Shown: one piece after another, positions 49,032-58,701 of the stretch
Layout: every line of letters starts with the position of its first letter
How positions within the stretch are numbered: position 1 is the stretch's first letter
NCBI GenBank assembly: GCA_017860455.1
Contig: JAGDMF010000011.1
Coordinates: 1-64,000 of the forward strand
Source: Bacteroidota bacterium
GTDB lineage: Bacteria; Bacteroidota; Bacteroidia; Bacteroidales; WCHB1-69
Direction of reading: 5' to 3'
DNA length: 64,000 bases
Translations under genes and position numbers: made by a program
Notes under the pieces: model-generated
What the model saw: only the letters and a program-made list of their open reading frames with translations
Database searches by the model: none
Told to the model about the DNA's origin: nothing

Positions 49032-49907
49032 TTATTTATTTTTGATTAAAATATCCATGAAAGAGATGGTAGCGTCTTCCATATCGCTAACGATTGCGTC
49101 AATTTTTGATAAAATATAGTTGTAGAAAACTTGTAAAATAATCGCTGTGATCAAACCGAATACAGTTGTTAAAAGAGCCACTTTCATACCGGCAGCAACA
49201 ACGGTTGGAGAGATATCACCAGCTCTTTCGATATCATCAAAAGCGAAAACCATACCTACAACAGTTCCTAAGAATCCCAACATGGGTCCTAAAGCTAATG
49301 CTAACGCGATCCAGCTCAAGTTTACTTCTAATTTACTCATTTGAACGCTACCGTAGGAAACAACTGCTTTTTCAACAGAATCCATACCTTCATCGTAACG
49401 ATCCAATCCTTGATAAAATACACCAGCCAAAGGTCCTTTAGTATCACGGCAAAGTTCTTTTGCTTTAGCAATACCACCGGTTTTGATTGCGTCTTCGATT
49501 TTTTGTAATAATTTAGCAGAATTAACAGTAGCTAAGTTTAGATAGAAAATTCTTTCAATAACTAAAGCTAAACCTAAAACTAAACATAATAAGATTGGAG
49601 CCATCCAAACAGCACCACCCTCAATAAATTTATTTTTCAATACATAGTGTAAGCTTTCTTCAACCACGTTATCATTGTCATTTGTCAACGTTGCTTTATC
49701 AGCTGGAGCAGCAGTTGTTTCAGCAGGAGCAGCAGCCGTTTCAGCAGCTACTTCTTTTGTATCAGCTTTTTTCTCATCTTTTACTACTTTTGTAGTAGCT
49801 TCTTTTTTTGGTTCAGCAGCTTTTTCTTTATTTTGTGCAAAAGCCATGTTTGAAATACCGAAGGTTAGTAAACCGATTACGGTAAATAAAGCGATTAATT
49901 TTTTCAT
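49032..49907 (-). CDS. MotA/TolQ/ExbB proton channel family protein
   Basis: PMLGFLGTVVGMVFAFDDIERAGDISPTVVAAGMKVALLTTVFGLI; signal peptide plus Ala/Glu/Lys-rich linker. Confidence 0.92.
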   Translation of the reverse strand: MKKLIALFTVIGLLTFGISNMAFAQNKEKAAEPKKEATTKVVKDEKKADTKEVAAETAAAPAETTAAPADKATLTNDNDNVVEESLHYVLKNKFIEGGAVWMAPILLCLVLGLALVIERIFYLNLATVNSAKLLQKIEDAIKTGGIAKAKELCRDTKGPLAGVFYQGLDRYDEGMDSVEKAVVSYGSVQMSKLEVNLSWIALALALGPMLGFLGTVVGMVFAFDDIERAGDISPTVVAAGMKVALLTTVFGLITAIILQVFYNYILSKIDAIVSDMEDATISFMDILIKNK

Positions 49908-49991
49908 AATTACTTTACGGATTTAATGATTTAATGTTTTTTGTTAATTTCTTTTTTTATTATAAACTATTATTATTCAAATTATTAGTTG

Positions 49992-50079
49992 CGGAGAGAA
50001 AGGGATTCGAACCCTTGAAACGCTTTCGGCGTTTACACACTTTCCAGGCGTGCGCCTTCGACCACTCGGCCATCTCTCC
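49992..50079 (-). tRNA. tRNA-Ser (anticodon GGA)
   Basis: Minus strand GGAGAGA...ACGCC-TGGAAA-... long variable arm AAACGCCGAAAGCGTTT ... TCTCTCC-G. Confidence 0.95.
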
Positions 50080-50165
50080 TCACAAATTTTTTGAGCGTGT
50101 AAAATTATAAAAAATTTACGAGCTTTTGATCAATACTTGAAATTTTTTTTACCAAATAATTTTTT

Positions 50166-50173
50166 TATTTTTG
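50166..50173 (+). promoter_or_regulatory. -7 box TATTTTTG upstream of the aminotransferase
   Basis: TATTTTTGCACC overlaps the track ATG at 50171, so translation must start downstream. Confidence 0.55.
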
Positions 50174-50212
50174 CACCTCATTATTATTAACTTCGTAAAA
50201 TTATATAACTTC

Positions 50213-51523
50213 GTGAAAAATACCCCAATCAGTAAGGATTTAGTAGATCAGATTGTTGCAAATAGCGGCATTAATAACTTAGGAACTGCTTCTATCAGAG
50301 AGATTAAAAAATTGATTAACCAGATTGAAGATAAAAGTAATACCAAATTTATTCGCATGGAAATGGGAATTCCCGGAATTCCTGCATCCCAAATTGGAGT
50401 TAATGCTCAAATTGAAGCGCTAAAAAATGGATGCGCTGCCATCTATCCCGATATAGACGGAACCCCTGAACTGAAAAATGAGATGTCTCGATTTATCAAA
50501 AATTATCTGGATCTTGACATCTCACCATCCGGTTGCATTCCTACTGTTGGATCTATGATGGGTGGAATGGCAGGATTTATGACTTTTTCCAGAGCGAGAA
50601 AAGGAAGAGATACTACTTTATTTATAGATCCAGGTTTTCCTGTTCAAAAACAACAACATCGCGTTTTAGGTCTCAAATATGAATCATTTGATGTTTATGA
50701 CTTTAGAGGAGAACTTTTGAAAGATAAAGTGGAATCTTATTTGATGAAAGGAAATGTACATTCTATTATTTATTCAAATCCTAATAATCCTTCCTGGATC
50801 TGTTTTACTGAAAAAGAGTTACAGATTATTGGAGAATTAGCTAATAAATATGAGGTTTGTGTGTTTGAAGACTTGGCTTATTTTGGAATGGATTTTAGAA
50901 ATGATATCTCAAAACCTGGTCAACCTCCTTACCAACCAACGGTAGGAAAATATACTGATAATTATGCCTTATTGATCTCTAGTTCCAAAGCATTTAGCTA
51001 TGCCGGTGAAAGAATCGGTATGCTGGTTTTATCGGATCACCTTTTTAATCAAGAGTTTCCAGATCTTATTCCTTATTTTGGCACCCCAATTTTTGGAAGA
51101 GCCATCATTTACGGGACCGTATACGCCATCAGTTCCGGTACTTCCCATTCTGCTCAATATGCTTTAGCAGCTATATTAAAAGCTTGTAACGAAGGAAAAT
51201 ACAATTTTCTGGATGAAGTGAAAGTGTATGGCGAAAAAGCCAAAAAAATGAAGAAAATTTTTATTGATAATGGATTTTCCATTGTATATGATAAAGATGA
51301 AGATAAACCTTTAGCTGATGGTTTCTATTTTACCATTGCTTATCCTGATCTTACAGGGGAACAGTTACTCAAAGAGTTCCTGTATTATGGGATAAGTGCT
51401 ATTACTTTAACCATCACCGGTAGCGAAAGAACAGAAGGATTAAGAGCTTGTGTTTCCTTAATACCTTTTGAGCAAATTCCGGTTTTAGAGGAAAGGCTAA
51501 CTATTTTCCGCGAAAATCATTAA
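50213..51523 (+). CDS. Pyridoxal-phosphate aminotransferase (class I/II), likely GTG start
   Basis: YSNPNNPSWICFTEKEL; SSSKAFSYAGERIGMLV; start shifted from 50171 because the -7 box overlaps it. Confidence 0.85.
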   Translation: MKNTPISKDLVDQIVANSGINNLGTASIREIKKLINQIEDKSNTKFIRMEMGIPGIPASQIGVNAQIEALKNGCAAIYPDIDGTPELKNEMSRFIKNYLDLDISPSGCIPTVGSMMGGMAGFMTFSRARKGRDTTLFIDPGFPVQKQQHRVLGLKYESFDVYDFRGELLKDKVESYLMKGNVHSIIYSNPNNPSWICFTEKELQIIGELANKYEVCVFEDLAYFGMDFRNDISKPGQPPYQPTVGKYTDNYALLISSSKAFSYAGERIGMLVLSDHLFNQEFPDLIPYFGTPIFGRAIIYGTVYAISSGTSHSAQYALAAILKACNEGKYNFLDEVKVYGEKAKKMKKIFIDNGFSIVYDKDEDKPLADGFYFTIAYPDLTGEQLLKEFLYYGISAITLTITGSERTEGLRACVSLIPFEQIPVLEERLTIFRENH

Positions 51524-51534
51524 TCAACCTTTTA

Positions 51535-53208
51535 ATGTCATTAAACCTCCCCAAAAATCTATTTATAGATTCTTTTTTTCGTTTTATTAGCATTTTTCTA
51601 TTGGGGATTTTTCTTCTCCTTTCCTGTAAGCAATCTTCTAAATATTCCGGATTGTCTGAAAATAGTGGGGATTGGAAAGAGATGTACGGTTTTTATTCCA
51701 ATGATTCTTATTATGATTTTTTTAAAAACCATATAAAAACCACTCCTGAACCCGATTCTATTGATCAATTAATGATCGAATTTTATTTGAATCACGATCC
51801 GTTTTGGTCTAATGAAGGGTTTCAGGCTGAAAGAATTGCTCATTTACTTTCGATCATAAAAAATTCAACTTTACATGGCTTGCCTTGTGAAATGTTTGAG
51901 TATCCTTTTTTAAAAAGTGCATTAGATTCTGTGTCTCAATTTAAAATTAAGGATCAGCAAATATTGTATGATGTATTATCTCACATCGAATGGAAACTAA
52001 CACGCCAATATTTACATTATGTTAAATCGATCCATTTTGGTGCACTCAATCCTGCTGAAATTCACCCCGGAAAATGGCTATATCCACCTGTTGATGCTTC
52101 TATCGATTTTTATAAGCATGTTTTGAACAATATGGATCGCTTTGAAATAATCATCGACTCTCTTACTCCCAAAACAAATAGTTATTTACGTTTGCAAAAA
52201 GAACTTGAAAAATATGCAACTATTTCTGATACAACAGTTTTAGATACATTTAAACATACCAAAACCTATTTTACCGATAAAATTATTGCAAATCTGGAAC
52301 GGTTAAGATGGAAAACTGATAAACCGGCAACAAATTATATAGCCATCAATATTCCTGATTTTACACTTCGTACTTTTATGAGTGATACTTGTGCGGTGGT
52401 TTTAAAAATATGTTGTGGACAAACTCATACGAAAAGTCAAAGAGAAAAATTGACATTTGTCAATGGAGTGTGTCCTTCCGGGAAATGGGAAACCCCTTTA
52501 TTGAAAAGCCGCATTTATAACCTTGTGCTGAATCCTGAATGGAACATTCCATATAGTATTTTAAAAGAGGAGTACTTTCCCAAATTGAAAAAGGATAAAC
52601 AGGCAATAATTTCCAAAGAAAAATTAATGGTATATAACTCCAGAAGAGAGCGGGTTGAACCGGGTTCAATTGATTGGAACCAATATACACCCAAAAATAT
52701 TCCTTTCGTTTTGGTTCAATCATCCGGGAAACATAATGCTTTAGGTGTCATCAAGTTTGATTTTCCCAATCCTGAATCTGTTTATGTTCATGACACACCG
52801 AATAAGGGTGCCTTTAACAGAAAAAACAGAGCTATTAGTCATGGGTGTTGCAGAGTAGAAAATCCGCTCCAATTAGCTCAAATTGTATGGCAATACAATG
52901 AGTTAACGGAAGAAGAGATCGAAAAACTGATGATTGTAATAGGGGTTACCCCTGTAACGGAAATGGGGATTCTTTATTCTGATACCTTAAAGCTTAAAGA
53001 GGAGTTGTTTTATCAAAAACTTACTGAAAATGAAAAAAAATGGTATCGGCCATTAAGACCATCGCGTTACAATTTAAAAAAATCTATACCTTTGTACATT
53101 GAATATTTTACTTGTTTTTTAAACGAAAAAGATTCTGTTCAATATTGTAATGATGTATATTATAAAGATCAAGGAATTCTGTATCAACTAAATAATTTAA
53201 AAAAATGA
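51535..53208 (+). CDS. L,D-transpeptidase (YcbB/WbpP-like) lipoprotein
   Basis: Catalytic motif RAISHGCCRVENPLQLAQ; KFDFPNPESVYVHDTP. Confidence 0.9.
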   Translation: MSLNLPKNLFIDSFFRFISIFLLGIFLLLSCKQSSKYSGLSENSGDWKEMYGFYSNDSYYDFFKNHIKTTPEPDSIDQLMIEFYLNHDPFWSNEGFQAERIAHLLSIIKNSTLHGLPCEMFEYPFLKSALDSVSQFKIKDQQILYDVLSHIEWKLTRQYLHYVKSIHFGALNPAEIHPGKWLYPPVDASIDFYKHVLNNMDRFEIIIDSLTPKTNSYLRLQKELEKYATISDTTVLDTFKHTKTYFTDKIIANLERLRWKTDKPATNYIAINIPDFTLRTFMSDTCAVVLKICCGQTHTKSQREKLTFVNGVCPSGKWETPLLKSRIYNLVLNPEWNIPYSILKEEYFPKLKKDKQAIISKEKLMVYNSRRERVEPGSIDWNQYTPKNIPFVLVQSSGKHNALGVIKFDFPNPESVYVHDTPNKGAFNRKNRAISHGCCRVENPLQLAQIVWQYNELTEEEIEKLMIVIGVTPVTEMGILYSDTLKLKEELFYQKLTENEKKWYRPLRPSRYNLKKSIPLYIEYFTCFLNEKDSVQYCNDVYYKDQGILYQLNNLKK

Positions 53209-54476
53209 AAAAATTGATATTGTTAATATTATTGGGAATACTAATACTTCCCATTAAAGCACAACATTTTGATCAATATTTTATGGATCAAACATTAAAA
53301 CTGGAATATTATCATATTGGTAAAAAAGGGGAAGAAAAGATTGAGATCCATACTTTTTTCAAAGGAGGAGAATGGAATGGTACCAGAAATCAACTTTTAG
53401 AACCTACCAGATATGGGGATATGCTGATTGAAGTTTTTGATTCGATCTCGAATACACTCATTTATTCCAGAAGTTATTCCTGTTTATTTGGAGAGTATGT
53501 GGCTACTGAAAAGGCAGATACTCTGGAAGGGAAATTTGAAGAGGTGGTTTTAATACCATTTCCTAAAAACACAATTATTTACAGATTTACAAGTTTTAAC
53601 AGAAAACAAATACCTACGATTATTTATTCAGGATCTTTTAATCCTAAAGAAACCCAAACATTATCCTATACCAAAGAGTACAAAGTGAAGAAACTTCACA
53701 AAGGAGGTGATCCTAAAAACTGTTTGGATATATTGTTCATCCCTGATGGGTATTCTGAAAATGACAAACAACAAATGGCTTACGATATGAAGAAATTTGC
53801 TTCCTATATCATGGAGTGTTCCCCTTTTTCCGAGCATTTAGATCAGATTAACATCAATGGAATCGAAGCCTATTCTTATGAATCGGGAATTACAGATCCC
53901 AATGCTAATGTTTATAAGAATACTGTATTAAATTGCAGTTATAATTCTCTTGATTTAGATCGCTATTTGATGTGTCTTAATGTTTTTAAAATGCATAATA
54001 TTGCGGAAGATGCTCCTTATGATATCATTATTATTATTTGTAATTCTCCTAAATATGGAGGTGGAGGAATCTATAATTTTTATTGCACCGTAAATAATAA
54101 AGGGGAATACAGTGATTATGTGATTGTTCACGAATTGGGTCATTTACTGGCAGGATTAGGAGATGAATACTATACTTCTGATGTTTCCGTCCGGGATTAT
54201 TATCCGGAAGGGATTGAACCGATTGAACCCAATTTGACCACATTAGTTGCATTTGAAAAAAAATGGAAACAACAAATGGATCCGGAAACACCAATACCAA
54301 CACTTGATACCAAACAATATAATAAGGTTTTAGGCGTTTATCAAGGGGGCGGTTATGTGGCAGAAGGAGTTTACAGACCCTGGCAAAATTGTACGATGAA
54401 AGAGAAATTGTATAACAATTTTTGTCCGGTTTGTACGAAAACAATACTAGAAACAATACAATATTATTCAAAATAA
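53205..54476 (+). CDS. M64-like secreted metallopeptidase
   Basis: VIVHELGHLLAGLGDEY; LDILFIPDGYSENDKQQMAYDMKKF. Confidence 0.85.
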   Translation: MKKLILLILLGILILPIKAQHFDQYFMDQTLKLEYYHIGKKGEEKIEIHTFFKGGEWNGTRNQLLEPTRYGDMLIEVFDSISNTLIYSRSYSCLFGEYVATEKADTLEGKFEEVVLIPFPKNTIIYRFTSFNRKQIPTIIYSGSFNPKETQTLSYTKEYKVKKLHKGGDPKNCLDILFIPDGYSENDKQQMAYDMKKFASYIMECSPFSEHLDQININGIEAYSYESGITDPNANVYKNTVLNCSYNSLDLDRYLMCLNVFKMHNIAEDAPYDIIIIICNSPKYGGGGIYNFYCTVNNKGEYSDYVIVHELGHLLAGLGDEYYTSDVSVRDYYPEGIEPIEPNLTTLVAFEKKWKQQMDPETPIPTLDTKQYNKVLGVYQGGGYVAEGVYRPWQNCTMKEKLYNNFCPVCTKTILETIQYYSK

Positions 54477-54486
54477 ATTAATCACT

Positions 54487-55386
54487 ATGAATATTACGAA
54501 ATTAGACCACGTTGTAGAGCTTGTAAAATCAAAGCCTAAAAAAAGACTTGTTGCTGCTTATGCAAATGATGATCATACCATTGAAGCAGTTAATCATGCA
54601 GTTGATATGGGGATTGTAGATGCCACATTAGTAGGAGATGAAGCGATCATCAAAACTATATGTGAAAATCTAAAAATTGATATTTCCAAATTTGTTATCA
54701 TTCACGAACCGGTTGATACCAAAGCAGCTACCAAATGTTGCGATTTGATTAATGGTGGAGAAGGGGATATTTTAATGAAAGGATCATTAACAACCGACAA
54801 ATACATGAGAGCTATCCTGAACAAGGAGAGAGGATTGTGCCCACCCAATGCAACTATTACCCATATTGCTGTTTTTGAAAATCCTGCTTATCATAAATTA
54901 TTGATTGCCAGTGATTGTGCGATCATTTTAAATCCTGATTTAAAACAAAAACAATTCATTCTTAATTCTCTTATCAATACAGCTCATGCGATTGGAATTG
55001 AGAAACCAAAGGTTGCCATCATTGCTGCTACAGAACAAATGTCTGTTGGTATGCAAGCCTGTATAGATGCTGCTATATTATCAAAAATGGCTGAAAGGGG
55101 TCAAATTACAGGAGCTATGGTAGAAGGTCCCCTTTCCTTGGATGTTGCAACAGATGAAGAAGCAGCAGCTATTAAAAAAATGTCAGGTGGTGTTTGTGGA
55201 GATGCAGACGCATTACTATTTCCAAACATTGAAAGTGGAAATGTTTTTTATAAATGTTCTACAAAATTCAATAAAGCAGAATGTGGTGCCTTTTTGGCCG
55301 GAGCAAAAGTTCCTTGTGTTCTTTCTTCCAGAGGAGATACTGCTTTAACTAAACTATATTCTATTGCTATTGCAGCTACAATTTAA
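54487..55386 (+). CDS. Phosphate butyryl/acetyltransferase family protein
   Basis: GDEAIIKTICENLKIDISKFVIIHEP; LMKGSLTTDKYMRAILNKERGL; MVEGPLSLDVATDEEAA. Confidence 0.88.
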   Translation: MNITKLDHVVELVKSKPKKRLVAAYANDDHTIEAVNHAVDMGIVDATLVGDEAIIKTICENLKIDISKFVIIHEPVDTKAATKCCDLINGGEGDILMKGSLTTDKYMRAILNKERGLCPPNATITHIAVFENPAYHKLLIASDCAIILNPDLKQKQFILNSLINTAHAIGIEKPKVAIIAATEQMSVGMQACIDAAILSKMAERGQITGAMVEGPLSLDVATDEEAAAIKKMSGGVCGDADALLFPNIESGNVFYKCSTKFNKAECGAFLAGAKVPCVLSSRGDTALTKLYSIAIAATI

Positions 55387-55416
55387 TGATTTTAAAAAAT
55401 CAGCTATTTTAAAACT

Positions 55417-56679
55417 ATGAACAAGAAAACCTTTCTATTTATTTTTCTCTTTTTTCTAAATTTAACTACATTTGCCGGATACATTTTTATCCCTATGGAT
55501 TTAGCTCAAAAAAACCATTTGAAAGCCTATGGAATAGCCTTTTTTTCCATATCAAAAGGGATAGATGTAAGTTGGTTGCTTAACTATAAAGGGGGTAGTT
55601 TTATGTTGTACTATAATGCTGCTATTGAAGAGGAATGCGTGGTCAGAGGAGTTACATATGAAGTGATTGCTGATGTACAAGCCAGTACCATTCTTGCTGA
55701 AATTGGATCCAATGACAATAACATGGATGAGATCCGACTCACTAAAGTGCCCAAAATTGCTGTTTATTCTCCTAAAAATAAATTACCCTGGGATGATGCA
55801 GTAACACTGGCACTTACATACGCAGAAATTCCTTATGAAGTTATTTATGATGAGGAAGTTTTGAACGGAGAACTACCCAAATATGACTGGCTCCATTTAC
55901 ATCACGAAGATTTTACCGGACAATTTGGAAAGTTCTGGGCGAGTTATCGAAATGCATCCTGGTATGTTGAAGATGTAAACTCCAATAATGCGATGGCACA
56001 AAAGATGGGCTTTGAAAAAGTATCTTTAATGAAATTAGCAGTTGCCAAAAAGATTAGAGATTTTGTTGCCGGTGGCGGATATCTATTTGCGATGTGCTCA
56101 GGACCAGATAGTTTTGATATAGCATTAGCTGCCGATGGCGTTGATATTTGTGATACTCCTTTTGATGGTGATCCAATGGATCCTAATGCTCAAAGTAAAT
56201 TAAATTATGATAATTGCATCGCTTTTACTGATTTTAAAATTGTTACCAATCCTTATACTTATGAAATTTCAGATATTGATGTTGATCCAAGTGTACATTT
56301 GAACAATAAGAAAAATGACTTTTTTACCCTCTTTGAGTTTTCTGCCAAATGGGATCCTGTTCCAACCATGTTATGTCAAAATCATCAAAATGTAATTTCC
56401 GGTTTTATGGGACAAACTACCGCATTTAGAAGATCAAAACTGAAACCAAACGTTACTATTTTAGGGGATTCTAAACAATTTGATGAAGTGAGATACATCC
56501 ATGGCGAATTCGGTAAAGGAACTTTTACTTTTTACAGTGGACATGATCCCGATGATTATCAACATCTAATATATGATCCACCTACTGATTTAGACCTCTT
56601 TCCGAACTCACCCGGCTATAGATTGATATTAAATAATGTATTATTTCCTGCTGCCAAAAAAGAAAAACAAAAAACTTAA
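55417..56679 (+). CDS. Secreted protein, asparagine-synthetase-B-like family as commonly annotated in Bacteroidetes
   Basis: Signal peptide; MDLAQKNHLKAYGIAFF; amidotransferase-like VAGGGYLFAMCSGPDSFD. Confidence 0.6.
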   Translation: MNKKTFLFIFLFFLNLTTFAGYIFIPMDLAQKNHLKAYGIAFFSISKGIDVSWLLNYKGGSFMLYYNAAIEEECVVRGVTYEVIADVQASTILAEIGSNDNNMDEIRLTKVPKIAVYSPKNKLPWDDAVTLALTYAEIPYEVIYDEEVLNGELPKYDWLHLHHEDFTGQFGKFWASYRNASWYVEDVNSNNAMAQKMGFEKVSLMKLAVAKKIRDFVAGGGYLFAMCSGPDSFDIALAADGVDICDTPFDGDPMDPNAQSKLNYDNCIAFTDFKIVTNPYTYEISDIDVDPSVHLNNKKNDFFTLFEFSAKWDPVPTMLCQNHQNVISGFMGQTTAFRRSKLKPNVTILGDSKQFDEVRYIHGEFGKGTFTFYSGHDPDDYQHLIYDPPTDLDLFPNSPGYRLILNNVLFPAAKKEKQKT

Positions 56680-56700
56680 TCGTTATATCAAATTTTTTTA

Positions 56701-56708
56701 TATTTTTG
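56701..56708 (+). promoter_or_regulatory. -7 box TATTTTTG upstream of rho
   Basis: TATTTTTGCACC. Confidence 0.5.
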
Positions 56709-56799
56709 CACCGTAATTTTTTATTCCTTTCCTGATTTACAATTTATAGTTCTATATAAGTACCTTTTACACTCAACTTTTTATTTTTAAAATAAATTT

Positions 56800-58617
56800 A
56801 TGACCAATCCTCAAGAAAATGGGCGCAAGAGAAAGAGAATCTCTTCACCAATTGCAACATCTGATACAAACAAAATGAAAGAGAGCCCAATAACCTCTCG
56901 CCAATCAACAAAATCTGTAGTTGAAGAAACTAATCCTTTTTTAGAAGAAACTCAAGAAATTTTTGTTTCAGTTGATGAGCAAATAGAAAAACCTCAAAGT
57001 GAAGAAATAAAAGCGGAGCCGAAACCAAGAGGAAGACGAAAAATATCTGAAACAATACCAAAATCTCAACTTCTTTCTATTGACGAACTTGAACAGATGG
57101 AACGAAAAGCCAGAGCACAAAGTTTGGCATCATTAGCGGAAGAAGAAACCAAAAAAGAGTATTCTTATAGAGATAAAGTAGCTCAGGAAAGAACCAAAAA
57201 ATTTGATTCATCTATGGAAAGAACTCCAAGGAAACAACATCCTAAACCTAATATCCCCAAAGAGATATCAGATGAATTATTTTTTGATGATGATACATTA
57301 GTTCATGAAATTATTGAAGTGGAGTTAACGGAAGAGGAGATTGCTGCAGCTAATCAAATTGTTGAAGCTGAAATTGAATCAGATAGTGATGAAGAGGAAA
57401 CAGTTGAAAAAACAGAACCTGAAATCACCAAATCTACTCCAAGCTATGAACGTCCGGAACCTAAAGATGAATATTGGGATTTGATTATGAATTCTGAGTT
57501 TAATGGAGCCATCAGTGGAGAAGGAGTACTTGAAATCACCAATGATAACTGTGGATTCTTACGCTCATCAGATTACAATTATCTTCCATCTCCAGATGAT
57601 GTTTATGTTTCCAGTGCTCAAATTAAACTATTTGGTTTGAAAAATGGAGACACCATTTTAGGTACCATCAGACCTCCCAGAAATGGTGAAAAATATTTTC
57701 CACTTACACATATCGATTTAATCAATGGTAAAGCTCCTGAAGAGATCCGAGATAGAATCCCATTTGATTATCTTACACCGATGTTTCCAAATGAAAAAAT
57801 TAATCTGACAGGTCATTCCGGTTCCAATTTATGTACCAGAGTGATTGATCTTTTTGCCCCAATTGGTAAAGGACAACGTGGATTAATCGTAGCTCAACCA
57901 AAAACCGGTAAAACAGTATTGTTGAAAGAGATTGCCAACGCAATAGCTGCCAACCATCCTGAAATCTATTTGATCATTTTATTGATTGATGAACGTCCTG
58001 AAGAGGTTACCGATATGCAAAGAAGCGTTAAAGCTGAAGTAGTTTCATCCACTTTTGATGAACCTGCTGAACGTCATGTTAAAATTGCCAATATTATTTT
58101 GGAAAAAGCAAAAAGAATGGTGGAATGCGGACATGATGTATGTATTTTATTAGATTCCATCACTCGTTTAGCGCGTGCTTTCAATACTGTTCAACCTGCC
58201 TCCGGAAAAGTGTTATCCGGTGGGGTGGAAGCGAATGCACTACAAAAACCAAAACGTTTCTTTGGTGCTGCCAGAAATATTGAAAATGGAGGATCGCTTA
58301 CCATTATCTCCACTGCATTGACAGATACCGGTTCCAGAATGGATGAGGTGATCTTTGAAGAGTTTAAAGGTACCGGTAATATGGAATTACAATTGGATAG
58401 AAGATTATCTAATAAAAGAATCTATCCTGCTGTGGATATCGTTTCCTCAAGCACACGTCGTGATGACCTTCTTCAAAGTCCTGAAACACTACAAAGAGTT
58501 TGGATTCTAAGAAATCACCTTGCCGACATGACCACAATAGAAGCAATGGAGTTCATCAAAGACAGAATGAACCGCACCAAATCTAACGAAGAGTTTTTAG
58601 TAACGATGAACGGATAG
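56800..58617 (+). CDS. rho: Transcription termination factor Rho with long acidic/charged N-terminal insertion
   Basis: [55 protein letters not shown]; ~220 aa low-complexity N-terminus. Confidence 0.97.
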   Translation: MTNPQENGRKRKRISSPIATSDTNKMKESPITSRQSTKSVVEETNPFLEETQEIFVSVDEQIEKPQSEEIKAEPKPRGRRKISETIPKSQLLSIDELEQMERKARAQSLASLAEEETKKEYSYRDKVAQERTKKFDSSMERTPRKQHPKPNIPKEISDELFFDDDTLVHEIIEVELTEEEIAAANQIVEAEIESDSDEEETVEKTEPEITKSTPSYERPEPKDEYWDLIMNSEFNGAISGEGVLEITNDNCGFLRSSDYNYLPSPDDVYVSSAQIKLFGLKNGDTILGTIRPPRNGEKYFPLTHIDLINGKAPEEIRDRIPFDYLTPMFPNEKINLTGHSGSNLCTRVIDLFAPIGKGQRGLIVAQPKTGKTVLLKEIANAIAANHPEIYLIILLIDERPEEVTDMQRSVKAEVVSSTFDEPAERHVKIANIILEKAKRMVECGHDVCILLDSITRLARAFNTVQPASGKVLSGGVEANALQKPKRFFGAARNIENGGSLTIISTALTDTGSRMDEVIFEEFKGTGNMELQLDRRLSNKRIYPAVDIVSSSTRRDDLLQSPETLQRVWILRNHLADMTTIEAMEFIKDRMNRTKSNEEFLVTMNG

Positions 58618-58625
58618 AAAGACAT

Positions 58626-58696
58626 GGGACAGGGGTCTAGGGTCTGGAGATATTTGTTGCTAACTCTTACCTGTCTCCAGTCACCAGTCTCCTGTC
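58626..58696. repeat. Inverted pair of heptanucleotide repeats (GGGACAG/GGGTCTA/GGGTCTG vs GTCTCCA/GTCACCA/GTCTCCT) between convergent rho and uvrA
   Basis: Right arm reverse complement GACAGGAGACTGGTGACTGGAGA aligns to left arm GACAGGGGTCTAGGGTCTGGAGA. Confidence 0.75.
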
Positions 58697-58701
58697 AAAA
58701 T

